Shown here: one piece after another, positions 35,192 through 44,170 of the stretch
Numbering within the stretch: position 1 is the stretch's first letter
Layout of the letters: each line of letters starts with the position of its first letter
Origin: CAYSRJ01 sp964521865
GTDB taxonomy: Bacteria > Spirochaetota > B62-G9 > DRHN01
Direction of reading: 5' to 3'
Assembly: GCA_964521865.1 (NCBI GenBank)
Contig: CAZFTJ010000008.1
Coordinates: 103,409-167,408, forward strand
DNA: 64,000 nucleotides
Program-made: the position numbers and the translations under genes
Notes under the pieces: generated by a model
The model's database searches: none
What the model saw: the letters and a program-made list of their open reading frames with translations, nothing else
What the model was told of the DNA's origin: nothing

Positions 35192-36286
35192 CTAGATTAG
35201 AGTGCCGGAGTATTCACCGACAGGTGGCAGTATGGCGAACACCTCTCTCGTGATGAAAATATCGACGAGCCGGGGGTCGAACTGCTTCCCCTTCTCCCTC
35301 TCCAGTTCTGCAAGAGCATAATCGAATGAGAGGGCCTTTCTGTACGGCCGCGTTGAGGTCATTGCATCGAACGCATCGGAAATCGCGACAATACGAGCTG
35401 ACAGACCGGTTTCATTTCCTTTGAAACCGTCCGGATATCCGTTGCCGTTGTACCATTCATGGTGGTTTCGGACGATGAAGAGGCAGGGTTTGAAGAATTC
35501 AACGGTTCTTAAAATATTTTCGCCGATGGTTGTGTGCAGTTGAAAAGCCCTTCTCTCCTCTTCCGTAAGGCCTCCGTTTTTATGGAGAAGCGACTCGGTA
35601 ATGCCGATCTTGCCTATATCATGGAGGAGAGCGCCGTACTCGAGCACCTCTATCTTTTCTCTACCCATCCCCGTATGCCGCGCAATTTGCGAGGAGAGAA
35701 GCCGCACCCGGTTGCAATGTCCTCTCGTGTACGGGTCTTTTGCCTCTATGGTTTCTGCAAGTATCTTGACCGTTTCCAGGTTGGCGTTTTTAAGTTTTTG
35801 GTAGGCATGTATGAGCTCTCTGGTTCTTTCAGCGACCTTTTTTTCCAGGGACAGCTGATACTCCCTGTTTTCACGCGCGAGTCTCGCGTTTTCAAGCTGC
35901 ATCTCCCTGTAGCGGAGAGCCTTTTTAATAATTTCCACGAGCTGGAATCGCCGCACCGGTTTAACGATATAATCAAACGCCCCCTTTTTCATCGTCTCGA
36001 CCGCCACCTCGAGGTCTGTCTGGGCGGTAAGCATGATGACGGATATGAGGGGATGTTTCCTCTTTACCGTTTCAAGAACATCGATCCCCGATAATTCAGG
36101 CATTCTGATGTCGAGGAGAATGCAGTCCGGTACGTCCAGACCGCTTTCCAACAGTTTGAGGGCATCTGTTCCCGACGGGGATACGGCAACTTCGAATCCC
36201 GCTTTTTCCAGATTGATGCCCACAACTTTTCTGATAGAGGGGTCGTCATCTACAATGAGTATTTTTCCGTTGACATCACCGGGCAT
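35192..36286 (-). CDS. Response regulator with HD-GYP domain
   Basis: The 364-residue protein has an N-terminal receiver domain (about 5-120). The phosphate-accepting Asp is in CILLDIRMPE and the switch Lys in YIVKPVRR. A coiled linker follows (about 120-175), then an HD-GYP domain (about 180-350; HDIGKIG, and HHEWYNGNGYPDGF for the HHExxxGxGYP signature). HD-GYP proteins usually hydrolyse cyclic di-GMP. The start is set at the ATG at 36286, 11 nt after the upstream methyltransferase-like gene; a longer frame would overlap it. The likely phosphodonor is the kinase encoded divergently at 36949. Confidence 0.9.
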   Translation of the reverse strand: MPGDVNGKILIVDDDPSIRKVVGINLEKAGFEVAVSPSGTDALKLLESGLDVPDCILLDIRMPELSGIDVLETVKRKHPLISVIMLTAQTDLEVAVETMKKGAFDYIVKPVRRFQLVEIIKKALRYREMQLENARLARENREYQLSLEKKVAERTRELIHAYQKLKNANLETVKILAETIEAKDPYTRGHCNRVRLLSSQIARHTGMGREKIEVLEYGALLHDIGKIGITESLLHKNGGLTEEERRAFQLHTTIGENILRTVEFFKPCLFIVRNHHEWYNGNGYPDGFKGNETGLSARIVAISDAFDAMTSTRPYRKALSFDYALAELEREKGKQFDPRLVDIFITREVFAILPPVGEYSGTLI

Positions 36287-36296
36287 AGGTGGACCT

Positions 36297-36854
36297 TCAA
36301 GACCGAATGACTTTGCGAATTCCGGGAATGATAAAAGGTACCGTCTTTTTATATTCCCGGTAGTTGTCGAATATCCTTGGAAATAAAACGGTATCTTCAA
36401 TCAGAATGAGTATAAAGTTCATGGCGATTATGCATATTGAAATGAGCGTGAATGCGATATCTTTATATATTAGAATCAGCATTATCAATGCGAACATGAG
36501 CCAGAGGAAACCGGGATGCCGTACCAGTCCGTAGGTTCCCGAGCTCAGTGCGGACCTCCTGCCGCTGTTCGAGTAGGGAATATTCAGGCCGATTTCAATG
36601 AGGTTGGAGTACAAAAGTAGTGAGAAAAAGAATACTGCCCCTATTATTTTACCGATCAAAAAAACACGGGCGAGCCCGGTTTCAATCGAATATGTTATTT
36701 CATAGGAAAAAAAGAGTAAAATAATTGTGGATACGATGCCCCCGTATCCGATAATTGATAAAATAGCTGAAAGAGTTCTTTTTTTATATATTTGAACCAG
36801 ATCAAACAGAAATAGAGAGATAAAACCTGTTGCACTAAGTATGAGAGGTAACAT
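36297..36854 (-). CDS. Isoprenylcysteine/phospholipid methyltransferase-like membrane protein
   Basis: This integral membrane protein has about five hydrophobic helices. The C-terminal signature is typical of the ICMT/PEMT/NnrU group: SGTYGLVRHPGFLW followed by EDTVLFPRIFDNYREYKKTVPF split over two segments. Such enzymes methylate lipid or prenyl-cysteine carboxyl groups with S-adenosylmethionine. The start is uncertain: ATG 36854 gives 185 residues, whereas ATG 36944 would reach into the divergent gene's promoter and is less likely. It is cotranscribed with the HD-GYP regulator. The substrate is unknown. Confidence 0.75.
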   Translation of the reverse strand: MLPLILSATGFISLFLFDLVQIYKKRTLSAILSIIGYGGIVSTIILLFFSYEITYSIETGLARVFLIGKIIGAVFFFSLLLYSNLIEIGLNIPYSNSGRRSALSSGTYGLVRHPGFLWLMFALIMLILIYKDIAFTLISICIIAMNFILILIEDTVLFPRIFDNYREYKKTVPFIIPGIRKVIRS

Positions 36855-36893
36855 ATAATGTAGTATATAACAAATTATGATTTTTGCAAGGTT

Positions 36894-36921
36894 TTGACAA
36901 TCGAAATAATAGTTATATATT
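36894..36921 (+). promoter_or_regulatory. Candidate promoter of the kinase-acyltransferase gene
   Basis: TTGACA (36894-36899) and TATATT (36916-36921) are 16 nt apart, with a predicted start about 20 nt before the ATG at 36949. No clear Shine-Dalgarno sequence precedes that ATG. Confidence 0.45.
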
Positions 36922-36948
36922 AAAAGTATAAAACAGTCGTCCACGCAT

Positions 36949-39900
36949 ATGTTATTTAATATCTCATCATTTATTCCCGCAATCTCATTTATTCTCTACG
37001 TACTTTTTACAATCTTTGGGCTCCACCGCAGAAACGGTGAGAAGATCCACTGGCCGTTTATTCTGTACATGATCCTTATGGCCGTCTGGAGTTTCGGCTC
37101 TTTTATGATGCATGCAAACACGATACTCGCAAAACCGCTCGTATGGAACCGTATAATGCTTATCGGGATGCTTGGGGTTCCGATAACAATAGTTCACTCC
37201 GTACTCGACCTATTCGAATCCAAGAACAGGAACTACAGCTACATAATCTACGTCGGATATATAATTTATATGTTTCTCCTCTATCTGAATTTCAGGGGCT
37301 ATATCGTTTCTCAAGCATGGTTTGAAGGAGACCAGTTCAATTACAAGCTCGGCAGGGGAGCTTCCCTTGCGTATATTTTGAGCTATGTTTTTCTTATATT
37401 CTGTATTGGAATGCTGCTGAGGGAGCTTTATAAAACAAAGAATGAGTATGTTAAACGAAAATTGAGACTTCCTCTGTTCGGTGCGAGTGTAATGCTTTTG
37501 GGGGTTGCGGTAAACCTGTACGAGCCGATCGGACGCTACCCCTTCGACCTGTTTACATCGACCATAAATGCCTTTGTCATTTTTTACGCGATCTACAAGT
37601 ATCGGCTCGTTCACTACTCGGCATTTGTCATCAGAGCCATACTGTACTTCGTGCTCGTGATCATAAGCGCGCTCATCTTTTACGGTATATTCTGGATTTC
37701 GTCCAAAGTAATGAGAAACGTGCCGTTTGAGTATTCATTTCTCCTCTCCCTCTTTCTCGGCATGGTCGCAGCCGTGGTTTTCCAGCCGTTGAGAACCGGG
37801 ACTCTCTCCATAATTGAAAAACTCTATTTCGGGAAGCGTATAGACTACTACAGGAGCTTGAGAAATTTCTCGGAAAGCCTCACCACGGTGGTTGAGCTCA
37901 AACTGCTCGGCGATTCGACGGTTCGCAAGGTAGTCGAAACATTCAATCTGGAATGGTCATTCATGATGGTCCTTGATTATATATCGAGAAATTACCGGCT
38001 GGTTGCATGTTCGGGAATCGAGCTCGACGCCTCTGCCGTAAAGAATCTTGTCGTACATAGAAACTCGCTTATCGTGAAGGCGCTTCTGAAAAAAAACGGC
38101 GGGCTGCACAAGCCGGGATTTGAGGAAAGTATAGTTCTCGAATCCTCGGAGGGATTACATGAATTACGGCCGAGCTACATACTTCCCCTTAAATTCAAGG
38201 ATAAACTGAACGGCTTTCTCTGCCTTGGACTCCGGAAGAACAATGAGTACTACGATCAATTCGATGTAGAAACACTCGAAATCCTGGCGGGACAGTGTTC
38301 CGTTGCGCTCGAGAATGCCATATCGTTTGAAAAATTGAAGAGACAGCAGAAACGAGTTCAGAATATGAATAAAGAGCTCATCATAAGCAAGAACAAGCTG
38401 GAGGCCTTTTTTGACGGAATCACTACACCGATATCCATTCAGGACATAAACTATAACATTATTACAGTCAATTACGCCTCAACACGGTACTTTAAAAAAT
38501 CCTTCGACAAACTAATAGGAAGAAAATGCTATCATGTATTCTTTGGAAGAAACAAGCCGTGCGAAAACTGTATGGCTCAGGATTCTCTTCACGCACAGCT
38601 TCCATTCAGTATCGAGCGTGTCGACGAAACCACGGGAATGACCTTTTCCATCCATTTCTATCCTATCAGTGTTCCGGCAGGCTCGGATAGAATTTTTCTT
38701 GAATTCTTCCAGGACATCACCCAGCAGAAACGTTTGCAGAAGGAGCTGATTCAATCCGAAAAACTTGCCGGAATCGGAACGCTCGCCTCCGGTATTGCGC
38801 ACGAGATCAATAATCCGCTCTACGGCATTATAGGGACAGCGGAAATTATGCTCGAAGAAACGGAATCGAATACAGCAGTCAAGGAGTATACAAAGGACAT
38901 TATCAACTATGCACAGAATGCGGCGGATATCATCAAGGATCTTACCAACTATTCCCGAAAGGAAAAGCTGGAACCGGTCAGCGTGAACATTGTCGACATA
39001 ATTGAGGTATCACTCAAACTTGCCAGAAGAGGAATGAACTTCGAGAAAATAAAAGTAAAAAAATATTATGATGAAATACCGTCGATCGAGGCAAATGCGA
39101 ACGAGCTCCAGCAGGTTTTTTTGAATCTCATTATCAATGCGGTACAGGCAATGAATGGAGAGGGTATACTCTCTCTCGAAGCACGGCAGGGAAACGGGAG
39201 TGCGCTTATCCTGGTGAGCGATACAGGGAAGGGGATTGAAGAAAAGTACGTGGAGGATATTTTTAATCCTTTCTTTACGACAAAAGACCCCGGAAGCGGC
39301 ACAGGGTTGGGATTGAGCATTGTATATCAGATAATGCAGAATATGGGCGGCCGGATTACCGTCGACAGCAAGGTGGACAGAGGTACAACGTTCTCAGTCT
39401 GTCTCCCGCTTTCAAAAGCAGAAACCAATCGTATTTATTTTATCCGCGTCGATAACGAGAGGGAAATGGAAGATGTGTTCTTCCTGCAGAGGAAGATTCT
39501 TATCGGTGAAAAGGGGTATCTCGAAGAGACCATTCGCAGGGAGAAGGATGAAAAGGCTTTTCTTCTTCTTGCCTACAAGGGGCTGCACCCCGTCGGAACG
39601 GTTTCCTGTATAACCGATAGAATGGCCCATGAACTTCCCATCGAAGAGCATTTCGACCTGCAGAAATTCAAAAGGGGAAAAAGATGCGTTGAAATCGACC
39701 GCCTTGCGGTATTAAAGGAGGAGCGGGGCAGTATAATTCCCCTCGGCCTTATGACGCTTGCCTATCTCTTTGCAAAATCAGAAAACTCCGAGCGGGTGTT
39801 TCTTGATGTTTTTTCAGACGAGAAAAAATATATTTCAATGTATAAAAAACTTGGCTTTCAGGAAGTGGGTTCCTACACGTGGCTTTTGCCTGTAACCGTT

Positions 39901-40092
39901 ATGATGATGGACCAGCGGACCGATTATGAGAAAAAGACGCAGCGGATGGAGCAGTTTGTCAAGCCCTTCATAACCCGTCTGATGAAGAGGATAGAGCTGG
40001 ACGAGGAGGACCGACAGCGTATTCTGAAAGCTGTTGAAACGATCATAAAACAGTCTCCTCCGGAATATAAAGAGACACTCGAATCGTACTGA
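36949..40092 (+). CDS. 7TM-GAF-PAS histidine kinase fused to FeeM/LuxI-like acyltransferase
   Basis: This 1047-residue protein combines two activities. Residues 1-260 form an N-terminal seven-helix sensor region. A GAF domain (about 300-460) and a PAS domain (about 490-600, with the CENC cysteine pair in HVFFGRNKPCENC) follow. HisKA carries His618 in GIAHEINN. HATPase (about 700-822) has NLIINAVQAM, DTGKGIEE and GTGLGLSIVY. The last 220 residues (about 825-1017) have a GNAT-like fold resembling N-acyl amino acid synthase FeeM and autoinducer synthases: VGTVSCITD, LPIEEHFDL, VEIDRLAV, YKKLGFQEV. That domain should transfer acyl groups. It is divergent from a HD-GYP response regulator and faces a patatin lipase gene. 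Confidence 0.85.
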   Translation: MLFNISSFIPAISFILYVLFTIFGLHRRNGEKIHWPFILYMILMAVWSFGSFMMHANTILAKPLVWNRIMLIGMLGVPITIVHSVLDLFESKNRNYSYIIYVGYIIYMFLLYLNFRGYIVSQAWFEGDQFNYKLGRGASLAYILSYVFLIFCIGMLLRELYKTKNEYVKRKLRLPLFGASVMLLGVAVNLYEPIGRYPFDLFTSTINAFVIFYAIYKYRLVHYSAFVIRAILYFVLVIISALIFYGIFWISSKVMRNVPFEYSFLLSLFLGMVAAVVFQPLRTGTLSIIEKLYFGKRIDYYRSLRNFSESLTTVVELKLLGDSTVRKVVETFNLEWSFMMVLDYISRNYRLVACSGIELDASAVKNLVVHRNSLIVKALLKKNGGLHKPGFEESIVLESSEGLHELRPSYILPLKFKDKLNGFLCLGLRKNNEYYDQFDVETLEILAGQCSVALENAISFEKLKRQQKRVQNMNKELIISKNKLEAFFDGITTPISIQDINYNIITVNYASTRYFKKSFDKLIGRKCYHVFFGRNKPCENCMAQDSLHAQLPFSIERVDETTGMTFSIHFYPISVPAGSDRIFLEFFQDITQQKRLQKELIQSEKLAGIGTLASGIAHEINNPLYGIIGTAEIMLEETESNTAVKEYTKDIINYAQNAADIIKDLTNYSRKEKLEPVSVNIVDIIEVSLKLARRGMNFEKIKVKKYYDEIPSIEANANELQQVFLNLIINAVQAMNGEGILSLEARQGNGSALILVSDTGKGIEEKYVEDIFNPFFTTKDPGSGTGLGLSIVYQIMQNMGGRITVDSKVDRGTTFSVCLPLSKAETNRIYFIRVDNEREMEDVFFLQRKILIGEKGYLEETIRREKDEKAFLLLAYKGLHPVGTVSCITDRMAHELPIEEHFDLQKFKRGKRCVEIDRLAVLKEERGSIIPLGLMTLAYLFAKSENSERVFLDVFSDEKKYISMYKKLGFQEVGSYTWLLPVTVMMMDQRTDYEKKTQRMEQFVKPFITRLMKRIELDEEDRQRILKAVETIIKQSPPEYKETLESY

Positions 40093-40136
40093 AAATACTG
40101 CGTGAAATTTGCCGTAGGGGCTCGGGAACTACATTC

Positions 40137-41228
40137 CTACAATTTTTCATTGATGCCGAGCGTTTTTTTTGCCTTTTCCAAATCCTCCTTGGTTTCTTTC
40201 AGGAAGTTATGCCACTCGAGCTGCTTCAATATTCTGTTGTAGGATGCGTCCATTGCTCCGGGTATCTTTTCAAACTCGGTCAGCCCTATGTTGTAGCAGC
40301 GGGGCTTAAGAAGGACAACAAAGCTTCCCTCTGAAGGCTTATGTGCCCGGAGCAGACTGAGCTGCGTAATCAATTTTCCTCGTACGTTGAATGTATAGGT
40401 AAGCATATCGTGTATCTTTATTTCAGTTCTGTTTCTGAGTTTTTCGCCGAGATATCCGAGGTCCACCGCAATGATGACAAGTTTTTTCCTGTTTCGTCTT
40501 TTTTCCTCAAGCCAGTCTTCGAAGGCGGTAATAATCGGAAGATGCTCGGCTATTCCGCCGTCGACATAGTAGTCGCTGCCGATTTTTTTCGGCGGCAGGA
40601 CCCCCGGTATCGACATGGAGGCGACTATTGCGTCTTTGACGGAAACATCAGGCGTTTGAGCAGGTGAGAAAACTCCTTTCTCGCTCTTTCCGGCATCAAG
40701 TGCTTTTCCTGTTCCGATGTTGAAGGCGACTGCGGCAAAGTGGTGCTTGAGGTCTCTGAACAGGGGCACTTTGCCGAAAAATTCGACAAAGGTCTGTTCC
40801 ACAAACATTTCAAATCTTTTTCCGTCGTAAATGGAGAAATTGATGGCCCCCTCCTTCGTAAACAGCGACTGCAGCTCGGCCTTCAGAGCCCTGAAGATCA
40901 TATGCCGGGACCCCCTCCCAAAGAGGTCATCCGGATTTCTGAGGGATAACGCCGCTTCCCTGAGCTGAGATGCGCTCATGCCGGCAGAATAAAAGCCGCC
41001 GACGACCGCTCCAGCGGAAACTCCGAAGATCTTTTCCACGGGAATATTGTATGTTTCAATAAAACGAAGAACCGAAATGTGGCATACGAGAGGAAGACCC
41101 CCGCCGGAAAGCGCGAGGTAGACCCTTTTTCCCTGTAGAAAATCCAGAAACGGTTTGAAGCGCGCGCTTTCAAGGCCCTGATACTTCTGCGCAGGCTTAA
41201 TCGCTGTTTTGTTGAAAAGACGCCTCAT
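40137..41228 (-). CDS. Patatin-like phospholipase
   Basis: This 363-residue lipid acyl hydrolase has the catalytic dyad of the family: Ser71 in GVSAGA and Asp223 in YYVDGG. The oxyanion segment YLALSGGGLPLVC deviates from the usual GGGxRG by lacking the Arg. Such enzymes release fatty acids from membrane lipids. No signal peptide is seen, so it probably acts from the cytoplasm. The ATG at 41228 has AGGAGA at good spacing, which favours it over the ATG two codons upstream. It converges with the kinase-acyltransferase gene, only 44 nt apart. Confidence 0.88.
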   Translation of the reverse strand: MRRLFNKTAIKPAQKYQGLESARFKPFLDFLQGKRVYLALSGGGLPLVCHISVLRFIETYNIPVEKIFGVSAGAVVGGFYSAGMSASQLREAALSLRNPDDLFGRGSRHMIFRALKAELQSLFTKEGAINFSIYDGKRFEMFVEQTFVEFFGKVPLFRDLKHHFAAVAFNIGTGKALDAGKSEKGVFSPAQTPDVSVKDAIVASMSIPGVLPPKKIGSDYYVDGGIAEHLPIITAFEDWLEEKRRNRKKLVIIAVDLGYLGEKLRNRTEIKIHDMLTYTFNVRGKLITQLSLLRAHKPSEGSFVVLLKPRCYNIGLTEFEKIPGAMDASYNRILKQLEWHNFLKETKEDLEKAKKTLGINEKL

Positions 41229-41605
41229 CAGCATTTCTCCTGCATCAATGTACTGTTCGGAAAGTCATTCGGTCAATGTAATCCCGTCGGGCGTATCGAA
41301 AAAAAATTTAAAACGGGCGGAGAGTCGGCAGTACGGGTTGTGTATAGAGGGCAGGAAGTACAATTCGAAAGGCTCTCAGTCTCGATTTTTATAAACTGCT
41401 ATTGACAATCAGCGCCGTCTGACGTAGTGTTTACTATTCAAACGCCGTGCATCCGGATTGTGCCGCCGGTGCAGGCACCTGGATTTGTTACACACCGTTT
41501 CATGCTGTACAACAAATCAAGTCGAGCGGACACAACCCGGGCTTTAATGTTGCCTGAAACATGCCGCTTGACGGCGCATAAAATTAATTCTCAGGAGGGA
41601 TGTAT
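41229..41605. other. Intergenic region upstream of superoxide reductase
   Basis: No gene is supported here. TTGACA (41402-41407) and TAGTGT (41425-41430), 17 nt apart, form a plausible promoter for the superoxide reductase gene. The leader would be about 170 nt, with nothing recognisable in it. Confidence 0.4.
41402..41430 (+). promoter_or_regulatory. Candidate superoxide reductase promoter
   Basis: A consensus -35 (TTGACA) with 17-nt spacing to a weak -10 (TAGTGT). A weak -10 with a strong -35 is compatible with an activator-dependent stress promoter. Confidence 0.38.
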
Positions 41606-42001
41606 ATGACGGAATTCAAAGATGTAATGCAGAAGGCGGACTGGAAGAAGGAGAAACATGTTCCTGTTATCGATTGCCCGGATGCAGTACCAGCAGGACA
41701 GAACTTCGATGTTCAGGTATGTGTCGGAAAGGAAATTGCGCATCCCAATGCAACGGAACATCACATTCGCTGGATTTCTCTGTACTTCAAGCCCGAGGGG
41801 GCGAAGTTCCCGTTTCAGGTGGGGAGATTCGATTTTACGGCTCACGGTGAATCCACTGAGGGAGCCAACAAGGGACCTGTGTACACCCATCCCTGCGCCG
41901 TCACCTCCCTGAAAATTGACAAACCGGGCGTTCTCCTTGCCGCCTCCTACTGCAACATTCACGGTTTGTGGGAAAGCAGCAGAGAGATCAAGATTAAATA
42001 A
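41606..42001 (+). CDS. Superoxide reductase, class II (neelaredoxin type)
   Basis: The 131-residue enzyme reduces superoxide to peroxide without releasing oxygen, a hallmark of anaerobes. It lacks the N-terminal desulforedoxin iron site, so it is class II. Ligands of the catalytic iron are visible: His18 in EKHVPVI with the functional Glu16-Lys17, His46 in AHPNATEHH with His52/His53, and Cys116 and His119 in SYCNIHG. The start is the ATG at 41606, seven nt after GGAGG; an ATG at 41600 touches that site. It precedes two malate dehydrogenase genes on the same strand. Confidence 0.93.
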   Translation: MTEFKDVMQKADWKKEKHVPVIDCPDAVPAGQNFDVQVCVGKEIAHPNATEHHIRWISLYFKPEGAKFPFQVGRFDFTAHGESTEGANKGPVYTHPCAVTSLKIDKPGVLLAASYCNIHGLWESSREIKIK

Positions 42002-42137
42002 GCACGGTCGACCGTTGCCGCACTGCTCACAATTACATGCAGTTTACGGACGAAGATTGATTCAAGAATCCAATCTCCGAAAACCGGAGGCGGTGCAATA
42101 GAATCCTGCTGATATGATATGAAAGGAAGGTGTACGT

Positions 42138-43058
42138 ATGGCACAGGTGGGTATTGTTGGAAGCGGAAATGTGGGCGCCAACACGGCTTTCTTCATCGCC
42201 GAGAACAGCTCCGCCGATGTGCTTTTGTACGATATCCGTGAAGGTATCTCAGCAGGCAAGGCGCTCGACCTGATGGAGGCGGCGCCGATCAGAACCTACC
42301 GGACAAAGATAGACCAAACGGCCTCATTTGAAGATATACGGGAATCGGAGGCGATCGTTCTGTCTGCGGGGCATGTACGGAAGCCCGGTATGCGGCGGGA
42401 GGAGCTTTTTGGAGCCAATGCGCCGATTATCAGGGAGCTTGCCGGCCGGATCGGGAAAATTACCGGCAGCACAGTGGTGATGGTAACAGAGCCGGTGGAT
42501 CTTCTGACGGCTCTTTTTGTGGAAGTATCCGGGATGCTTCGCGAGCAGGTTCTGGGAATCGGCGGCCTGTTGGACGCCGCAAGACTCAAGTTTGCCGTTT
42601 CAAGAGACCTCGGTATTTCAACGGAAAATATTTCAGCTCTGGTCGTCGGACCCCACAGCAGTGAAATGGTGATTCCGGAGAGATACACCAGCATATCGGG
42701 GATTCCCATTCTCAATCTAATGCCTCGGGACCAGTTTTTCTCTCTGAAAGATGAAATCGTGCGTGCGGGAGATTTTATCGTCGACATGGCAAAAAAATCA
42801 ACTGCCTACTACGCTCCCTCGTCATGCATTGCAGAGCTTGTCAGATCGATTGTGCATGACACGGGAAGAATGCTGCCGGTTTCCATACTCCTTTGCGGTG
42901 AATACGATATTGACGGTGTTGCCATGAGCGTACCGGCGGTTGTCGGAAGGGGAGGAGTGAAAAAGATATATCTGCCCGAGCTTACCGAAGACGAGCGCCG
43001 GCGGCTTCGAAAATCTGCTGAGCAGATGAAAATTATGCTCCGGGGAGGCGGAGTATGA
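42138..43058 (+). CDS. Malate/lactate dehydrogenase paralogue with altered active site
   Basis: The 306-residue product is a NAD-dependent malate/lactate dehydrogenase homologue with the GSGNVGAN dinucleotide loop and RKPGMRREEL in the mobile loop. Several conserved positions have changed: NPxD is EPVD (VTEPVDLL), and the catalytic GGHGDSMVP is GPHSSEMVIP, which keeps His but changes its surroundings. The protein may be inactive, have another substrate, or be a structural partner of the next gene product. The two genes overlap by 4 nt (ATGA), so they are made together, perhaps as a hetero-oligomer. AAGGAAGG precedes the ATG. Confidence 0.85.
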   Translation: MAQVGIVGSGNVGANTAFFIAENSSADVLLYDIREGISAGKALDLMEAAPIRTYRTKIDQTASFEDIRESEAIVLSAGHVRKPGMRREELFGANAPIIRELAGRIGKITGSTVVMVTEPVDLLTALFVEVSGMLREQVLGIGGLLDAARLKFAVSRDLGISTENISALVVGPHSSEMVIPERYTSISGIPILNLMPRDQFFSLKDEIVRAGDFIVDMAKKSTAYYAPSSCIAELVRSIVHDTGRMLPVSILLCGEYDIDGVAMSVPAVVGRGGVKKIYLPELTEDERRRLRKSAEQMKIMLRGGGV

Positions 43059-43999
43059 GCAAAATATCCGTTATCGGGGCGGGAAATGTCGGGGCAACGG
43101 CGGTTTATTATATTGCAGAGAGGAATCTGGGCGACATCGTAATGGTTGACATCGTTGAAGGAATCCCCCAGAGCAAGGGACTCGATTTCCTTCATTCGTC
43201 TGGCCTCAGACAGTACAGCGTACAGATATTCGGGACAAACGACCTGAAAGAGATCGCAGGGTCTGATGTGGTTGTGTTTACGGCGGGAATCGCACGTAAA
43301 CCGGGTATGGACAGGATGGACCTTCTCAAGACCAATGCGAGAATCGCGCAATCGACGGCACGGGCCATTTCTCAATATGCACCTGAAGCAGTTGTCGTCG
43401 CGGTTACAAACCCGCTCGATGTGATCGCAATGGTTCTGCTGCGTGAAACGGGATTTGAAAAGGGCTCGATCGTGGGTATGGCCGGAGTTCTCGACTCCAC
43501 GCGTTTCAGATACTTTATCGCGGCAAAGCTCGGTGTTTGGCCGGGTGATGTTCATGCAATGGTGCTCGGAGGACACGGAGACAGCATGGTCCCTCTTACC
43601 CGGTACACTTCTGTCGGCGGTTTTCCTGTTCATGAGCTTCTCGATACGGAAACGGTAGATGCGCTTGTCGAAAGAACACGAAAAGGCGGGGCTGAAGTGA
43701 TACGCTATTTGAAAACCGGCAGCGCCTATTACGCTCCAGCCGCATCGGTTGCCAAGATGGTTACATCAATTGTGGCAAACGAGAGGCGGCTCCTCCCAGC
43801 CTCGGTGTACCTGGAAGGGGCGTACGGATTTCACGATATATTTCTGGGGGTGCCCATCATTCTTGGAAAAGGCGGTGTTGAAGAGATAATCGAGCTCGAG
43901 CTTACAGAAACGGAGAAGAGCTCCCTTGGCCGTTCTGCAGAGGCGGTGCATGAAGGAGTGCGGATGCTCGATTCGCTCTATAAAGAAAAGATACTGTAA
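43055..43999 (+). CDS. mdh: Malate dehydrogenase
   Basis: This 314-residue enzyme of the LDH-like malate dehydrogenase group has intact motifs. GAGNVGAT binds NAD, TAGIARKPGMDRMDLL gives the substrate-binding Arg residues, VTNPLDV is intact, and VLGGHGDSMVPL carries the catalytic His. It interconverts malate and oxaloacetate. It overlaps the upstream paralogue by 4 nt. The pattern at the specificity position (Arg in RKPGM) favours malate over lactate. A hairpin at 44078-44093 follows before the peptidase gene. Confidence 0.93.
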   Translation: MSKISVIGAGNVGATAVYYIAERNLGDIVMVDIVEGIPQSKGLDFLHSSGLRQYSVQIFGTNDLKEIAGSDVVVFTAGIARKPGMDRMDLLKTNARIAQSTARAISQYAPEAVVVAVTNPLDVIAMVLLRETGFEKGSIVGMAGVLDSTRFRYFIAAKLGVWPGDVHAMVLGGHGDSMVPLTRYTSVGGFPVHELLDTETVDALVERTRKGGAEVIRYLKTGSAYYAPAASVAKMVTSIVANERRLLPASVYLEGAYGFHDIFLGVPIILGKGGVEEIIELELTETEKSSLGRSAEAVHEGVRMLDSLYKEKIL

Positions 44000-44077
44000 A
44001 ACCCGCAGACCCTCAGGCTCAATTTTCCCCGCATGTTTCAAAAATCCCGCAGTCAGGCAGTATGAAAAAATGTAATC

Positions 44078-44093
44078 CCGGTGCTTGCACCGG
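44078..44093 (+). terminator. Hairpin between mdh and the M16 peptidase gene
   Basis: CCGGTG-CTTG-CACCGG forms a perfect 6-bp GC-rich stem with a 4-nt loop, 80 nt after the mdh stop. No T run follows, so termination is uncertain. Confidence 0.4.
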
Positions 44094-44170
44094 CGGCACT
44101 ATCCGGATGAGAGGCGTCCGGGTAAAACATTGTTAATCGGCAGTGTGTAAGACCGGTAAAGGAGATGTGC

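Noticed and set aside
36855..36944. N-terminal extension of the methyltransferase-like protein
   Set aside because: It would start 5 nt from the divergent kinase start and cover its promoter; the extension is AT-rich and unlike the family.
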